A stretch of 64,000 nucleotides of DNA from Aphelenchoides besseyi (lineage: Eukaryota > Nematoda > Chromadorea > Rhabditida > Aphelenchoididae), in NCBI GenBank assembly GCA_024699855.1, contig JAMPIQ010000002.1:11098001-11162000 (forward strand), read 5' to 3'. The translations under genes and the position numbers were made by a program. Below the pieces are notes generated by a model. The model did no database searches and was not told where the DNA came from. It worked only from the letters and a program-made list of their open reading frames with translations. Shown in pieces: positions 19,601-33,196 of the stretch; position 1 is the first letter of the stretch, and every line of letters begins with the position of its first letter.

Positions 19601-20563
19601 AGCTCAATCTACGATTGAATTTCAAATCAACTATTTAGAAGCTGCATGCCAACGTAATAACACTAACGAAAACATCAATTTTCATTTAGTCAATCGCTGA
19701 AAACCCTGATAAACCATATCTTGGCAAGTATTCCCTGTTTTTGCATAACAAGAGATAAGTCGAACATATGACTTGTCAGTAAAGCAATCGAAATCAACAT
19801 CACTCATACCGTTTGAGGCACTGGATCGGCAGAAAGCGAAGGAATCGCCATTGACATGCGTCGAACGAACATACTTGCACGTCTGGACATTGGCGGAAGT
19901 CGAAGTGTTGTTGAGGGATATGCATTACAATCAGATACATGTGTCAAAACAACGTTTTGACGACTACTTTGTCCATGACCATGAGAATTTTGCGGCGATT
20001 CATAAGGATCAACAACTGATTTTGTTAGCTGAGCATCAACATCTTTCAGCGACAATTCGCAATTAAAACTTGTCATTCGACGAGCTTTTAAGGCTTTTTG
20101 ATTGGAACTGTTCGTTGTATCTTCGCCAATTATAACAGAAGAATGAGTTCGCAGAGCCGGTTTTGCTCTCTGATTTAACTCGGAGATGACTGTCGTTTGA
20201 TTACTCGGTAACGACGTTAAATCTCCTTTCAGATCTTCTCGAAACTGATTGTCCAACAAATTTTCAACTGCACAATGTTCCGAATATCGTTCGTTGATGT
20301 CATTTGCTTCCAAGCTCTCAGTCAATTTGTTCGATTTCGAATGGATAAGCTAAACGATAAAATAAGACGATTACAATCGAAAGACATGATCATCAAAATA
20401 ACCATCGAAAACTTACAGGATGTCGTTTTTCTTCTTCATTTAATCTATCGTGATTGATTCGAACTGTGTCGCTTTTGTTGTGTTCGTTTTTATCTTGTCT
20501 CGACGTGTTTTCAGACAAAATTTCAAATCGAACTTTGCGATTGATTCGTTTGATGCTCGACAT
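13613..20563 (-). CDS. unc-103: ERG-type (KCNH2/UNC-103 family) voltage-gated potassium channel, complete, no PAS domain
   Basis: ERG channels carry the repolarising current IKr and in nematodes restrain excitability of muscle and neurons. Sixteen exons keep frame: 20563-20417, 20349-19810, 17958-17845, 17748-17572, 17525-17451, 17348-17295, 17247-17131, 17088-16875, 16834-16643, 16579-16380, 16336-16084, 16043-15741, 15678-15571, 14977-14783, 14355-13946 and 13900-13613, about 1128 residues. Residues 1-265 are Ser/Asn-rich with no PAS (eag) domain. S1 follows [11 protein letters not shown]4 is [14 protein letters not shown]. The pore filter is SIGFGN (about residue 520), and S6 keeps the Tyr and Phe of the hERG drug site ([10 protein letters not shown]). 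The C-linker ([19 protein letters not shown]), a cyclic-nucleotide-binding homology domain ([18 protein letters not shown]) and a C-terminal coiled coil ([14 protein letters not shown]) follow. The intron at 17959-19809 is long and could hold other promoters. Confidence 0.95.
17959..19809 (-). other. Long intron of the ERG gene
   Basis: At 1851 bases it is over ten times longer than most introns in this gene. It has ORFs on both strands (for example 18248-18628 plus, 19232-19522 minus) with no family motif, and a GC-rich patch near 18850-18950. Plus-strand TATATAAAAG at about 19593 resembles a TATA box but points away from the host gene. I found no convincing nested gene. Confidence 0.4.
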
Positions 20564-23500
20564 GACACAAACTAATCCAATTTCTTAAGGTAGATGGCGA
20601 TAAGCAAATTATAGACGAGGCTTTCGCAATGAGCTCTGATACTTATAACGAACTAAATCGCCACCATTTAAGTAACATGAACATTGATCCATTGCTTACC
20701 GATATGCATTTGAAACCCTAGATGCAGAACTCACTTGCAAATAACAACATGCGGTAGAATTCTGAGTAATTTGGCGGCACACTAAGATGAAATGCGACAT
20801 GCTTATGTGACGAAGCATGAAAATATGTCGGTTAAACAGACACTGCTATGTAGCTTGCCATTTCAAGCATCAAAAAATTCATTACGTTGTTTGTCCGAGA
20901 ATAGTAGCCGTTTAAAACGACTAACTCGACACACAGCTCAAATCCTATAGTGTAATTGGTACGAAAGGAATAAATGGAATCGAATTGATGACGTTGAGGT
21001 AAATAGCCAGCTTGAGTTAATAGTATCGTGCAATATCGGACATGTAAGATGAGAGTTAGAAATTGCCGATCCCGAGCCGACAAATGAAAACGGTTGGAAT
21101 AGCAACCTGTTGACGAAAACAGGCACGGTTCGGGTTCCCGAATTTGAGCACAAACAAAGAGTCGGGAATGAAAACGTCGTTGAACATTGCGCTTATTGCC
21201 CATCGGGCATAAATGTGGGACTCCGTTTCTGTCGCTCATGATTTCATTAGTTGCAAGACGGTAAAAGAAGACATTCATTTGGTTTAGTTTTAACGTTTGT
21301 ATTGGAAACTTTTCGAACTGAGATCACACACGTGCAACACACTTTTAAGGTTTTGAATTTTCATGAATTTACATTGAATGCCGAATTAAACAAACACGTC
21401 CAACAAGAAGCTCAATGATAGGGAGAGCACAGGTTTCCCTTTGGCCGAGCTTATTTGTTAAGTCAATACCATTATTAGCAAATAAATTGGGAGTTTCGAT
21501 CATGGCATGCAATTCTACATTAACTGTAAAGCATTTTCTACCTGCTTATGCAACTGATGACACGAAACGATCATAGTGAGAAAAGGTAACGAAGAATCGG
21601 ACGTAAGACATTAGGTTAAATTGAAGGTGCGTCCGCCACTATGACATTCAAACACCGATGTAGACATTTTGTTTTGTCCAAATAGCCGCTAATTTTGTTG
21701 CACTTAAGGTGTGGATAGAAAATTAGACATGATTTTGTTAGTAGCAATTATCTCTCAAAACGCGGGTACAAAACCTAACGCCTGAAAAGAGGTCCAGCGA
21801 GAAACGAGATTGAAATACGAGCAACAGAATATCCGGTACCGCGTCGAGTCCATGTCATCAGATTCAATGTATTCACACAGGAAGTGCTCAAATGAAGGCC
21901 AATAGCGTGACATTAAAAATAGGATCAAAAGAGCAACATAAGAATGTTTAAGAGACATCTTTTCGCTTAAATACAACAATTTATGTTAACACATAGCGCA
22001 AATAAAAACATTAGAGAGTGGCAAAATCCATTTGTTACACTAAACTTAACAGCATCCAAAACGTGACAATCGACTCGCGTCGTCTACATCTTATGGCCGT
22101 TTTCTTTTTTTTCAAGTAATAGGTTCTTGATGAGGTTGCTATAGAAATGATAGGTACTTTAAGCTATTGGTCAAGATAACACTACAAAGTTCTCAGTCTT
22201 TCCATTCAAAACATTAAATACGCTATTGTGTAATTACTTGTTCAGTCCGTTTCAAAAGTAGCTGAGGATATGAAGAAAAAATTGAATAGAAAGCGACAGT
22301 TTATATCAACGAAAATTATTTTTGGTTGATTTTGCACAGTAAATCCACAAACCTTGCCTCTTGGTGTAATTGGTCGAGTGAACAGGAGGTCGAACCACGG
22401 TCCCTGTCTTCGGTTTTTAAACATCGTCAATAGTGTCAGACATATCGATGGTTTTAGATTTTACACACGACTTTCAGAGAAACAAAGAAATGAACTGAGA
22501 TACAAGAGCCAAACAAATTTAAGTCAATGGGTCGATTAGTTTTCAATGCTAAATGAAAATTCAAACTGTGTAGTCACAATCCCATGTCTTACAAACACAA
22601 TTACTCGCTGAAGCAGCGTAGTAATTAGTCTAAAGGCACAGATATTCTTAGGGTTTTACTACACGGAGCTCTATTTCTTACCATAATGAAAGCCCATTGA
22701 AATGGTCGTATTACAAGTTCGTAACAATAAATACACGAGATTAGGAATCCACAGATACACCATCTTCTTTTTGACGAATAAGAAACTCATCAAGTTCAGA
22801 AATAGGATCCTGCAAATTGTCTTTTACCAACTACCAAGAGCTGCAGCTTACAAATCGAAGAAGTGCGCAGGTTGTTTCAATAGTTGCTTATCGAGAAGTA
22901 TGCATTAAATACGATACAAATGGCACTAGAGCAATACGGTGGTAGAATCCGATTTGGACGAAAATTCAAAGAACGCAGTCTATAGTTAGGATGAACTGAA
23001 TATTACAACTGTAGATCGGTTTAAGCGATGCTCTTTATTTCCAAATTATTTTACTTGCAACAACTATGCCGTCCAACGGAATTAGAATGTCACCGACCCG
23101 ACACGCCATCTTCCATTCAATTGTTGTTGCTCCGGTCTTCTTGACAGGCGTTGGTTGAGAAGAGTGAACCGGAAGAATTGAAGAGAGAAGATGGGACTAT
23201 TGCCAAATGAACGGGGCAGCGCTACTCGAAATGTTCGCCGTGACTGGCTTCCGGCCGTCTGTCTACGTAGCATCGACGTACATGAGCCGCGCATTATAGC
23301 ACGTATAGATTGCATAAAGTAGCCAAGAAATAAATGACCTCCGAATCGAAGAAACGAAGACGAATTGCAGTACATCGATGATGCTTATTGCGCACAACTC
23401 CACTTATTTCCAATCGCTTGAAGAATACAACCAAATCAAATTGCTAATACGATGAGTGGAGAGTTAAATTGCTCAAACCTTATATTCAGATTACATTATC

Positions 23501-26500
23501 TATTAAGAGCTATACGATTTACAAAGAACTGTGAGTGTTCATAATCGTTACCCACTCAGAAATTAGCGATCCGTTTAGCTAAAACAGCTTCAGAATATAT
23601 CAATAGATTCGTGCTCCTGATTAAAGTTTTGTTAGAAGAATCGTTTGATTGTTAGATTTGAAGGTCGAAATTACAAATCAAACGTTTCAGTCTTTAAATC
23701 AATAGTATCTTGTTGAGTTAAGTGAAGCCTTGATTGGGCTGTTAGCTTTTACACAATTGAAGTCCAGTGAAGTAAACATAACAAACAGATCTTTTGTGTT
23801 GTTGTAGACAGTGAATTAAGACTGTTGAGTATTGTTTGAAACAAAGGATTATAGAACCAAGATTGTTAGACAAAAGAACGACTTCCTAACACTGGCTCTT
23901 TCTCACCGTAAACCATAATCAAAGAAGACAGACAAAACTCGTACTCAGAAAGCAAAGTTCAGAAACTTTGTGCTTAACATTCGAAAATCTTAGGAAGCTA
24001 AAAACAAAGAAAACATCATATGAAACATTCCGAAACAAAAGACCTTCTGGTAGATGAGTACGATATGAGAATAGTTGAGTTACAAATCGTCAGCAAAATG
24101 TCGTCTTGGTAAACAAACAGAATGCGTGAGAGTATGTTATACAAAATGAAGATGATAAACTGGTCGCATAGAATTTATGGCAAACGATAAAGCCGAAATT
24201 CGCAGACTCGCAAATGTGGCAAGCATGAAAGGTAATCCATTGGAGAAGAGAATATTGAAATTGAAAAATTCGTAAAAGAAGGAGGGATAGTTATAGCAAC
24301 GTACCTTTAGCATGCAGCCATTGGACATGAATACGGTTAACGTTGGATGTTTATCTCGTTTTGCTTCATAGGAAGCAGTCGAATAACGCGGACCGGAATG
24401 CAAAATTGCAAGCGGATTCAAAGCTTTGGAAATCATTGCAAAATGAAATCGCGCGAATGATAGAACGCAAACACAAGTATTGGACAAAATGAAGGTGTTG
24501 GGACATTCACTCGGTAAGTGACGTCTGTCATTCACCTTTTCACAAGCCCGCTCTTTAATAGCTGTCGGCAGACAAGCAAACCACAAATTTGATTAGACAT
24601 TGCAATTCAACAGACACCGTGAACTTTCTTAAAACCTCAAGCAGAAAATGCTGTTCATTACTCTACAATTCGAATTGCGAAATGTAACAATTCGAACACT
24701 TCTTGTACGACAATAGGCCAAGTAAATCAGCTAACGTTTGCCTTCAAACTCGTGTTTTTTGTCTTACGCTTCTACTGAGCACTAGAACGGAAATTGACTA
24801 CTAGAGAAGATTTGAGTTGTTTTTGAAGAGTCTTCGAGTTGCGCGAAGGTCCACTGTGACTATCAAGTCGACTAGTACGACTACAGCATCTTATCAAGAA
24901 GCAAAAGAAGACCTTTTAAAGCGGATATAACTGCGAAGCACAGGAGATCAGAATTGAGCGTTAAAGACGAACAGAAGCGTATTGCGCGTTTTAATCGAGC
25001 TTTTTTTTAGAAACAACCGTATGACAACATTTCGATGCAAATCGACCGAAACAGCGATACGTGAATTACAACCAATACTTATCTACTCAAGATAGCGAAA
25101 ATGGTCGCATAATGACTGCTATTTTTTGCTCGTAATATTCAACGTACATTTTGCATTCGTGAAGCTCGACGAGTATGCTGTCGAGAAGTTGGGCCGATTC
25201 CGGTTGCTGAGCCAGCAGATCGACGTTGATGCGGATGCAGAGTACTGGTGACGCTGAGAGCGGCAGGTGGAGTAAACGTAAGAGGTGGAGCAACGGGACG
25301 TTCGGAATCATTGCTGCTTTGGTCGTGACCTCCAAAAACAGCAGTTTTCATTACGCGTCAGATGAGTTGGAAATCGACGTCGAGAAGATGACGTCGGCAG
25401 TTTAGGGCGTTCAGAACGTGACCCGTGACGCGACTAATGACCTTCTTGTCATTATCTCAAAGTGCTACTGCTGAAAACTGCGCCAAGCAGTCCAATGGTT
25501 CGGTACTTTGTGTGTCCATAAATTTGAATGTTATTTTCTTTGCACATTTGAACGCCATCAGCAAATTCCACTGTTAGGGAGTGTAGCTGCACTTCTGTTT
25601 ACAGTCCATGAGATTTATCTACCAGTTGAAAGTACGACAATTGATTGATTGCTGTCGTAAATCCCAACTCAAAAAACTATGTGGATTTACTAAAATCATA
25701 ATCTATAAATTTGCAAAATGATGTTCAAACACGCAAACAAAAAGCAGTCGCGAAATGACACACAATTTAATATTATGTTTTTGTGCTGTCTACAATACAA
25801 AGAATGAACTCTTAGGTTTGGATGAACAGTTATTGGGCCTAGTGAAACGAACACAAATCAACGCAGAATACTCGTTCAGTTATTATGCAAAGCTTATTGG
25901 CAGTTCGCAAAATAGCTTCTTACACTATAGTCTTTTCGCCAACTAATTTTAGGTTTTACGTTGGAGCGTAGTAAAACTCGCACGCAACGGACATCGGAAC
26001 GTCGGTCTGCTTCGTGTTAGAAACAGGACTGGCATGCCATATTTTTGCCGTGTCGAGTTTTCACGCTCATCCTTCAGTAATCTGCGTCTTCTTATGCTCA
26101 GGTTCAAAGGCTGCGCGCTCGTTTTGCCGCTTCATTCCAACGAGTCGTCAACGACCTTCCAACAAGCCTTCATAGCCTCATCGTGGTGTATTCAAAAGCA
26201 CACACAATAGTAACTTCCTTAAATCTTTGAAAGCAATTCTTCTAATTTAATGACAATGCGCGGAAACAATAAAATCCCCTCAAATTCTTGGAATCATTAC
26301 CATAAGCTGCATGATTAAACCTGTTTGTTCTGCTTTCACCAAACTTTTCTATTTTAACGGTCATGTTTAATGCTCGTCAGAAACACAAACGCATCTAATT
26401 AGCACGCCCAGTCCACGCATTGGTGTCTAAACCATCATCACTGCTGTAGAAAGAGCGTACATGTGATAAATTAGACCGAGGGTGCTTTCTGCTAGGGCAA

Positions 26501-26676
26501 GTGCGTAAGTAAAATACGCGTCCCCAAGTTGCTATCTAAGAGAAAATATGCGCTACAAATTGAAACCGACCGTTCAATGTATATCTCCTGGTCCAAGTCC
26601 ACAAGAAGCCACATAAAGTGAAATTTAGGCCCGAGCGGATAGGAACGAAATGGCGTGAAAATATGCAAAAGAGCTG
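20564..26676. other. Gene-poor region upstream of the ERG channel
   Basis: About 6 kb with no ORF I can assign. Leftward ORFs of 148-149 codons at 20832-21278 and 24137-24586 have irregular composition and no splice context. A GC-richer island at 25087-25440 has overlapping open frames on the minus strand, one with a plausible amphipathic stretch (ELHECKMYVEYYEQKIAV), but no homologue that I recognise. I found no long tandem repeat or tRNA. The promoter of the ERG gene should lie near 20564-21000. Confidence 0.35.
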
Positions 26677-29600
26677 TTGACATTTCATTTCCCAATAAAC
26701 AGAGTGTCACTAACTGTAACAGAGCTAATAGTCTCACTGACAAGCATAAAACAATTCTTTAAAATGAACACTCTTAGTCAATGTGAGATTATGAAGTTGT
26801 TACATTTGACAAAAGACTCCTCTAACATTATGAAATGGAATCCAAAAGTCGCAATCATTGCAGCACTTTTGTCAAAATGCGTAGAGGAAACTAGCAGCTT
26901 CCTGAATGCCCGACTAAACGACGAGTCCTTAAAGCATAGTCGATTATGTGCTGGCAAGAAAGCAAAACAGTCCAATGCTAAGATTCTGTTCGACCTGAAA
27001 TGCCGGAATTGTCGACTCTAAAGCTGGTCGGATAGTTTTTGATCGTTTGCGACGCATAACGCAATTCAATAAACGACTGTTTTTGTTTGTTAGCTTATTA
27101 GTAGCAACTAATTTTAAGGGTGGACAAGTGCATGTTTTATAACAACACTGAGAACACCGATTAGTTTGAAAATGAGCGGTATTTCATATCAATACTCACA
27201 AAGAAAGCTAATCTCTAAGACATTTGGTCTCAATAGAAAACAGCTCGAATAGTAAAAGAGTTGGTTCACTTAAAAGGTAAACGCAATCCGAAGTGTATTG
27301 TGACGAATGGAATTCATAAAAACAATTAGAGTCAATCACTTGACAATCAAATTAGTCTTAAATGAGTTGTTTAGATTCAAGAGAAACAACAGGCAATGAG
27401 GGATTTTGCGACTTGCATTCGGGCGTTTCGAACACCCGTTCAAAACCTCTTTTATAGCGCAAAAAACGCTGGTCTCATCAGTGAAGTAAACAAGAAGACT
27501 AAATGGCCCTTAAAGTCGAGGAGCTGCTCAAGCGAAACCCGTAAAACGGCTGTCAGTTTTGTGTCTACGAATGCAAATGCCATTACCCAATTGAAATCTG
27601 ATATTCGCCAAGTTGCGAGTAATTTTGACGACTAAACACGCTTATGCTTTAACAAAAAAGTCTGTGGGAATTTCGACTTTTACAAGTAAACAACACATTA
27701 AAACCAATTCACTCATTAAAGATGAGCAATTAAGTTTTCAGGCTGCTGATTATCGTTTAGACTTAATTCGGAAATTAGCGATTAGACGACGGATAAAATT
27801 TGAAAAAACAACAACCAACGCTTGTAGTCGATAATTAGCGCAGATTTCGTTTCGCTGTCTGTGAGCTTGTCAGTTGGCCGAGGACTTGAATAATCACCTT
27901 TCCACTAACAAAACAGCGCGTAGCACTTAAATTTCCAATATTCAGAATTGAATGTAAACCGCAGTACAGAAGCTCTTGAAATGATATCGAAACGGCCACA
28001 TGACCAAATGTTAGAAGAAAGATTGACGACTGAAAGCTTATCGTGGTATTGGGGTTGCAAATGAACTCGCGAGTTGCAATAAACGAGAATCAATTTAGAT
28101 TTTTGGCCTTAGCAAAAACGTGTGAGTCGTATCACTTATTGCCTTTGGTCTATTTGTGTGTAGCTGAGGTTGAGACCCACCGAGCCAAATACTCAACAAC
28201 ACTGCTCGAGAACATGACTGCGTCCCTTAAAGAGATCGTCAATGAGGTTAACAGGCGGCACGTCAGATGCACGTTTCATTCGATGTTCATCATGCATCGC
28301 GTTTTTATTTCCCGCGGGAAACAAGAAGATGGCGACAAGAAGTTGGGCCCATTTAAGCTTATCCTGCTAACTTGCTTTTTGTTGCGCGATATTTCCCGCC
28401 TTTCTATCATGGCACTTTCGCGTCTCCATGCATCGCTAATTTTGGTTTCCACACTCTTCATGACCGTCCGACACTTCGCTCAGCGGCCATGAGTGGAATG
28501 GATCAGTGGATCGGTATGAGAATGTGCGAATTTGAAATTAGTCGCTTATATAAAGTTTTCTTTGTTTAGGTAAGTTGAGTTTCGATCAAAAACATAAAGG
28601 AAGTTTGCAAACTTCCAAATCATTTAACGATTTCAAAAGAAATTTAATTTGAATATAAACCAACCGCTCGCATGTCGTGTTTGATCTCCTTTTTTAAGTT
28701 GGCTCTGAGTTTGCCCAAGGATTGGAGTTTCCACGCTGCTGTGCTGTTCGACAAACTGATGTTGTCCGGATTCGTGCTTTTGGCCGCCACACTAAGGCAC
28801 GGTCGACGTGAAGAAGCCGCTTGTTGTGGCTGTAAAGATTGATTGAATTGCTTACAAATGAATGTTAGTACCGGTAACTCAGCGTTCAGGCTCGCCGAGT
28901 CACCGCCGATGTTTTCACCAGCAGAACTCAGCGTTCAGTCGATGCAACGGCAGTCGAGAAGCCTGTTTGAAAGTTGATTGTTGTATGTTGTCCGTGTCGA
29001 AGCTTTTGCCGAAGTTGTCTAATCGAATGCAATGACCGAGAATTGCTCGAACGTTGACGACATTTCTACACATTTAGTGGAATTAAGATTCCATTCGGCC
29101 ACAATTGTAGAAACAAAATTGAGCACCTGACAAAACGATAAAGGCAAAGTTGAGACGTTTGAGCGAGTTGAGGAAGTAGTTCGATTAATCACAAAACGGT
29201 CGATCATTAATTAGCCGAAATGATGCAATTGATCAACTGAAAACCAAAACGACATCATCAAACGATTGAAATGAACTAAAAATTGAAATTAAATGCTGCT
29301 GATGTTTGTTGCGATTACAAACAGGCACGAAAGCTTACAATATGCCACGGCAATTGAGTCTCGAAGTACTATATATAACGGGCGTCGGAGTTATTAAAAT
29401 CGTTGAATAGAACCACTGGGCCTGGAACGTGCGTTTAGAATTGAGAATCACGTCAAGTGTTTCCTGAGTTGTTGGATTATACAACTACCTGACCATTATT
29501 GGTCAAAACGCATGTGTAAAGAAAACTGAAGGTAAAAGCAATAGGTTAGGATACAACATTTAGACACAAAACTGTCTGTCTAAGTCGATGCAAATGACGA

Positions 29601-32479
29601 CCTTACGGCTCGCTGGGCCGTAACAAATCGCCTATCAACCAATTTGCTTCTTGATGTTTTCCGCAATTAGTGTTAACTAGTTTCTGTCAGTAATTTCGTT
29701 GTAATAAAAACGCTTGAACAACCAGAAAGGATAAGACGCATATCGTTTAGCTTACTATCAACAAAGAAAGTCGATGATCTTGTAGAGAAACCACAGTCTT
29801 CAACTAATGAACTCGGACACACACAACGGTAGTTGTCATTAGAAAGTCGTAGTCAAACTTGGGAGCTTCCTAAAACAGATGCCAAAGAAACGCTACTTTT
29901 CCGGTCGGTCGTTTTCAAATACAACAAAGACGTCGAACGCATTGAAATTTTGGACCACATAAGACACGTAGAAACGTGTCTCGAAATTCTGTTCCGTCGG
30001 TCATTACACGATCCACTGGTTAAAATCAAAAACAAAAAAAGCTTGCGACTCATTTTCAAAGACGAGCTCCTTGGCCACGACATGTGCGTTCATTTTTAGC
30101 ACAAGCAGATGTGGTACATACTTAGCGGGCTTTTTTGATTTCTCACAGCAATTGACACACATAAGAAACGGCATTTGAGGCTAACGTACGATGAACTGAT
30201 CATTAAAACAAGAACTGGCCAGAACGATGGGACAACTTCAAGCGCCGAGCAAATGTTCGGAGAGCCCAGTCAATGACACTTGTTGATAGAAAAAAGCCGT
30301 CCACGTCATCCGTCCGGCGATAGTAAATCAATGCCGTCGAATCGTGAAATCGACGAGCGGCCAAATCGTCTCGATTTTCGAACGTCCGGAAATTGATTTC
30401 CATTCTTTTCCGGCAAATGCGCGACATCCAAAAACTTCACATCTTTGATTACCGTCAAATTAAGAGATCAACTTATTTTGAAATTGCTAAACTTCATAAG
30501 CCTCCGGAAGACACTACTGGTATTCAAAAATGTTCGAAGGAAGAGAGTTGCTTTTGACATAAAAACACAGTTAATTCCACGCAAAAAAAACTAAACTCAA
30601 AACAGAAATGATGTTTCTGTTGAAACCGCAAATAGAAAGAACATTGAAACAATCGATATTTCCACTATTCCTCGGTCTATTAAGACTACAGTTAATATCA
30701 AATACGAGATATTGGCCTCATTTGTGCCTCGTGACTTCCATTCATATGCTCAAAAAGATTATGGAACTTTCATCCTTGAAACCATTCAAATAGCTGGGAA
30801 GTCGACTTTTGAGAACGTTCCTTTTCAATAACTATACGCGCGAGATAGCGGCATTGTGGCGTAAAATCAAATAACAATATGCGTTCACAATCTCTGTTCT
30901 ACCTTATTATGAGATTTATGCTAACAATAAGGCCATTAAGTTCGAGTTTTTTTGGCACGATTACACGTCAATTGAAAAGACGTCAAAAACTTTTGTGAAA
31001 TTGGTTTCGAGCAAACCAACTCCAGACTTGTGAACTTCAAATGGACGATAGGAAACCAAAAACGAATCAGAAATATTGGAAATTTAACGAGAACCGCTGC
31101 ATTCTAAGGCCAAGCGTTTATTCTGCTTTCCCTTAACCTTTGAGCACATTAAACTTGCCAAACTTCTTCCAAGCTCTTGGGTTGGTTTTCGCTGAAGCTT
31201 ATGGTTCGCATGCATAATAAAATGCAACGTATATTCTGTGTAGATTTTGTAATAACAGTCAATTACGACGGCAATTGCGCAATAGAGGGATTGACAAACG
31301 GTGATACGAAATGCAAAGAATTTCTTGAAAAAGCTTAGAGTGTTTGAAACCGCGTCCGAAAATGCTACCAATCACAAACTCTGCGTCTCCTACCGAGCTT
31401 ATTGGCATATTAGAAGCTAAAAGTCAAGACATTCGTATTGATTTCATCCAATAAGTTTCTGTCTTGGACGAATTCAAAGACCGTTGTGTCTTAAAATGCA
31501 CTTGTCGTGAAGAGAAATCAAACGAAGAATAAAGAGAACAAAGACTGGAAACTAACCAATGTGCGCAAAAATGCGTGCAATTTTAATAGTGGTCCAATCT
31601 CTAATGGAATCGGCAGTTGAAGTAATGCATGTGTGTAGAATTTATTACCGCCAATGTATTCTTTTCTTTTGGAAAATGATTAATTTGTAGCCTGAAGATC
31701 AGCTTCTGATTGTAGTCAAGCAGAATTCAATTTTGTGTTCTTCACATTAAAAAACCGACTTTTTAATATTGCCAAGCAATTTGTAGAAGTACCTGCTGAC
31801 ACGAGTAGTCGCTTATGGTATCTGTGATAGAACGAACAAAATGTTTGTTGTGAGTAATGAGTCCTGTAGAGGATTCTTTTTGATAACAAAAAGTGGTTCA
31901 AGAAAAATAAAAATTAAGTTAATTAAAAATAGAGACAACGCCGTACACTCGTTAAATTACAAATATGTAGATCAAGGTTTAAACCGAAGGCCTCTTGGCC
32001 ACTCGGTGTGCTCTTTATGTCGAGCGTTCTTTAGACCTAAGTTGAGGTTCAAGTAGTTTTATTTGAATCAAAGTACTCATCAGATACTCGTTTATGCTAA
32101 AACGACGTTCAGTTTTCTGTTGGATACTTACAGGCCTTTAAAGAAAAAATTCAAGTCGAGGAATCGAAGAGCAAAAGTTCTTTTGACTAACGTCAATGTC
32201 CTTGCCAAGCTGCTTTTTAATGACCGTTGCCTTTCTTTCGGTTTTACTCAATCCGGAATGCAAATGATTATCCGGGAAGGCATGAAAATAAGCGAAGGCA
32301 ACAGCAGAAAGAATTGAGTTTGCTGAGTGTTATGCAGAACAGCAAAAAACGTTAATTCCTTGTCTTCAACCTTTTTTTGGAATTGCAATTCACGTAAACA
32401 GAAAACAACCCAAAGATGATAGACGCGTGTAACTGACTTTCGTCGTTCAACCTTGGTTCTTGAGTTCATCATCACACAG
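26677..32479 (+). other. Run of unassigned plus-strand ORF fragments
   Basis: Several short plus-strand frames have protein-like composition but no start-to-stop gene and no recognised domain: 26677-27021, 27396-27635, 27613-27834, 28043-28492, 29833-30099, 30608-30793, 31841-32056 and 32063-32317. They are rich in Lys, Leu, Asn and Ser, and some end in basic tails. The 29833-30099 frame (RSVVFKYNKDVERIEIL, then LIFKDELLGHD) looks best. They could be exons of an unknown large gene, remnants of a decayed element, or chance. Confidence 0.25.
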
Positions 32480-33196
32480 AAACTGTAGAAGGTTGTACGA
32501 TCGTTGCAAATTCAGTACGTAAAGAATGCCAAGTTAATCGCCGAATTTAGGCGGACATTCGAAGCACAATCGTTGAGACTGAAGCATGAAAACTAAAGGA
32601 TACTCATGAGTACGATGAAACGCGTCTATTCAAACTAATAGAAATTTTTGAAGCGCTTTCAAACCGAAAGGCTAAGTTCGCTCTTTATGGCGTTTTTATG
32701 GATACACTCATGTATCTTCCAGTAAGTCCGAACAAATGTTCCCAAAATTCTTCTCATTAAGATGTTTTGTGGATTCTCAATTTATCGACTTAACGATCTT
32801 AACTGCCCAAAGGAAAGCACTTTGGTGAGTTATGAATCCGTGCGAACGCAAACAACTTCCTTCCATTCAATCGACTATAACCGTGTACAGTGGAAACCAG
32901 GAGGTTGAGGATTGAAGCGAAAAGACAAAGATAAACAATTTAGCGCCATCTAAACTTTAGCGTTAGATGAAAAGAAATGCATCATTCAAACAGAGCATGT
33001 TGTCTCCAAAATCTGGTTGGATGCCCAAAAGAAAATTTTTGAATTCCACGGATTGCAAAAAGCTCATTTATTGCATCGCATATTCTTTCCGCTTTATTTA
33101 ACACTGTTTGTGTTCTCCTACTCCGAAGTTTCTCGTGCTTTACAGATTGCTTTTCGAATAGATGTGTTTGAGAGTTACGATCTCAATCCCCGTTGA
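32480..33196 (+). pseudogene. Unknown spliced gene or decaying pseudogene
   Basis: Three coding-like blocks on the plus strand. One, about 32480-32596, holds KNAKLIAEFRRTFEAQ and breaks at a TAA. A second, to 32721, reads ETRLFKLIEIFEALSNRKAK and DTLMYLP before a perfect donor (gtaagt). The next starts after an AAG acceptor at 32761 and ends at CPKESTL before gtgagt. A last open block, about 32958-33196, reads KIWLDAQKKIFEFHG, then hydrophobic FFPLYLTLFVFSY, and stops at TGA. Amphipathic spacing and splice signals argue for real coding ancestry. I cannot join all blocks in one frame: there is a shift near 32593, and the link at 32823-32957 contains stops. I recognise no family. Confidence 0.35.

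Noticed and set aside
19590..19602. TATA-like TATATAAAAG in the ERG intron
   Set aside because: It points away from the host gene and no coding sequence follows.
24137..24586. 149-codon leftward ORF
   Set aside because: No domain, erratic hydrophobicity, and no splice or 3' signals in a gene-poor zone.
25087..25440. GC-richer island with several open minus-strand frames
   Set aside because: Open in competing frames, which is expected from low stop frequency in GC-rich DNA. No family motif.
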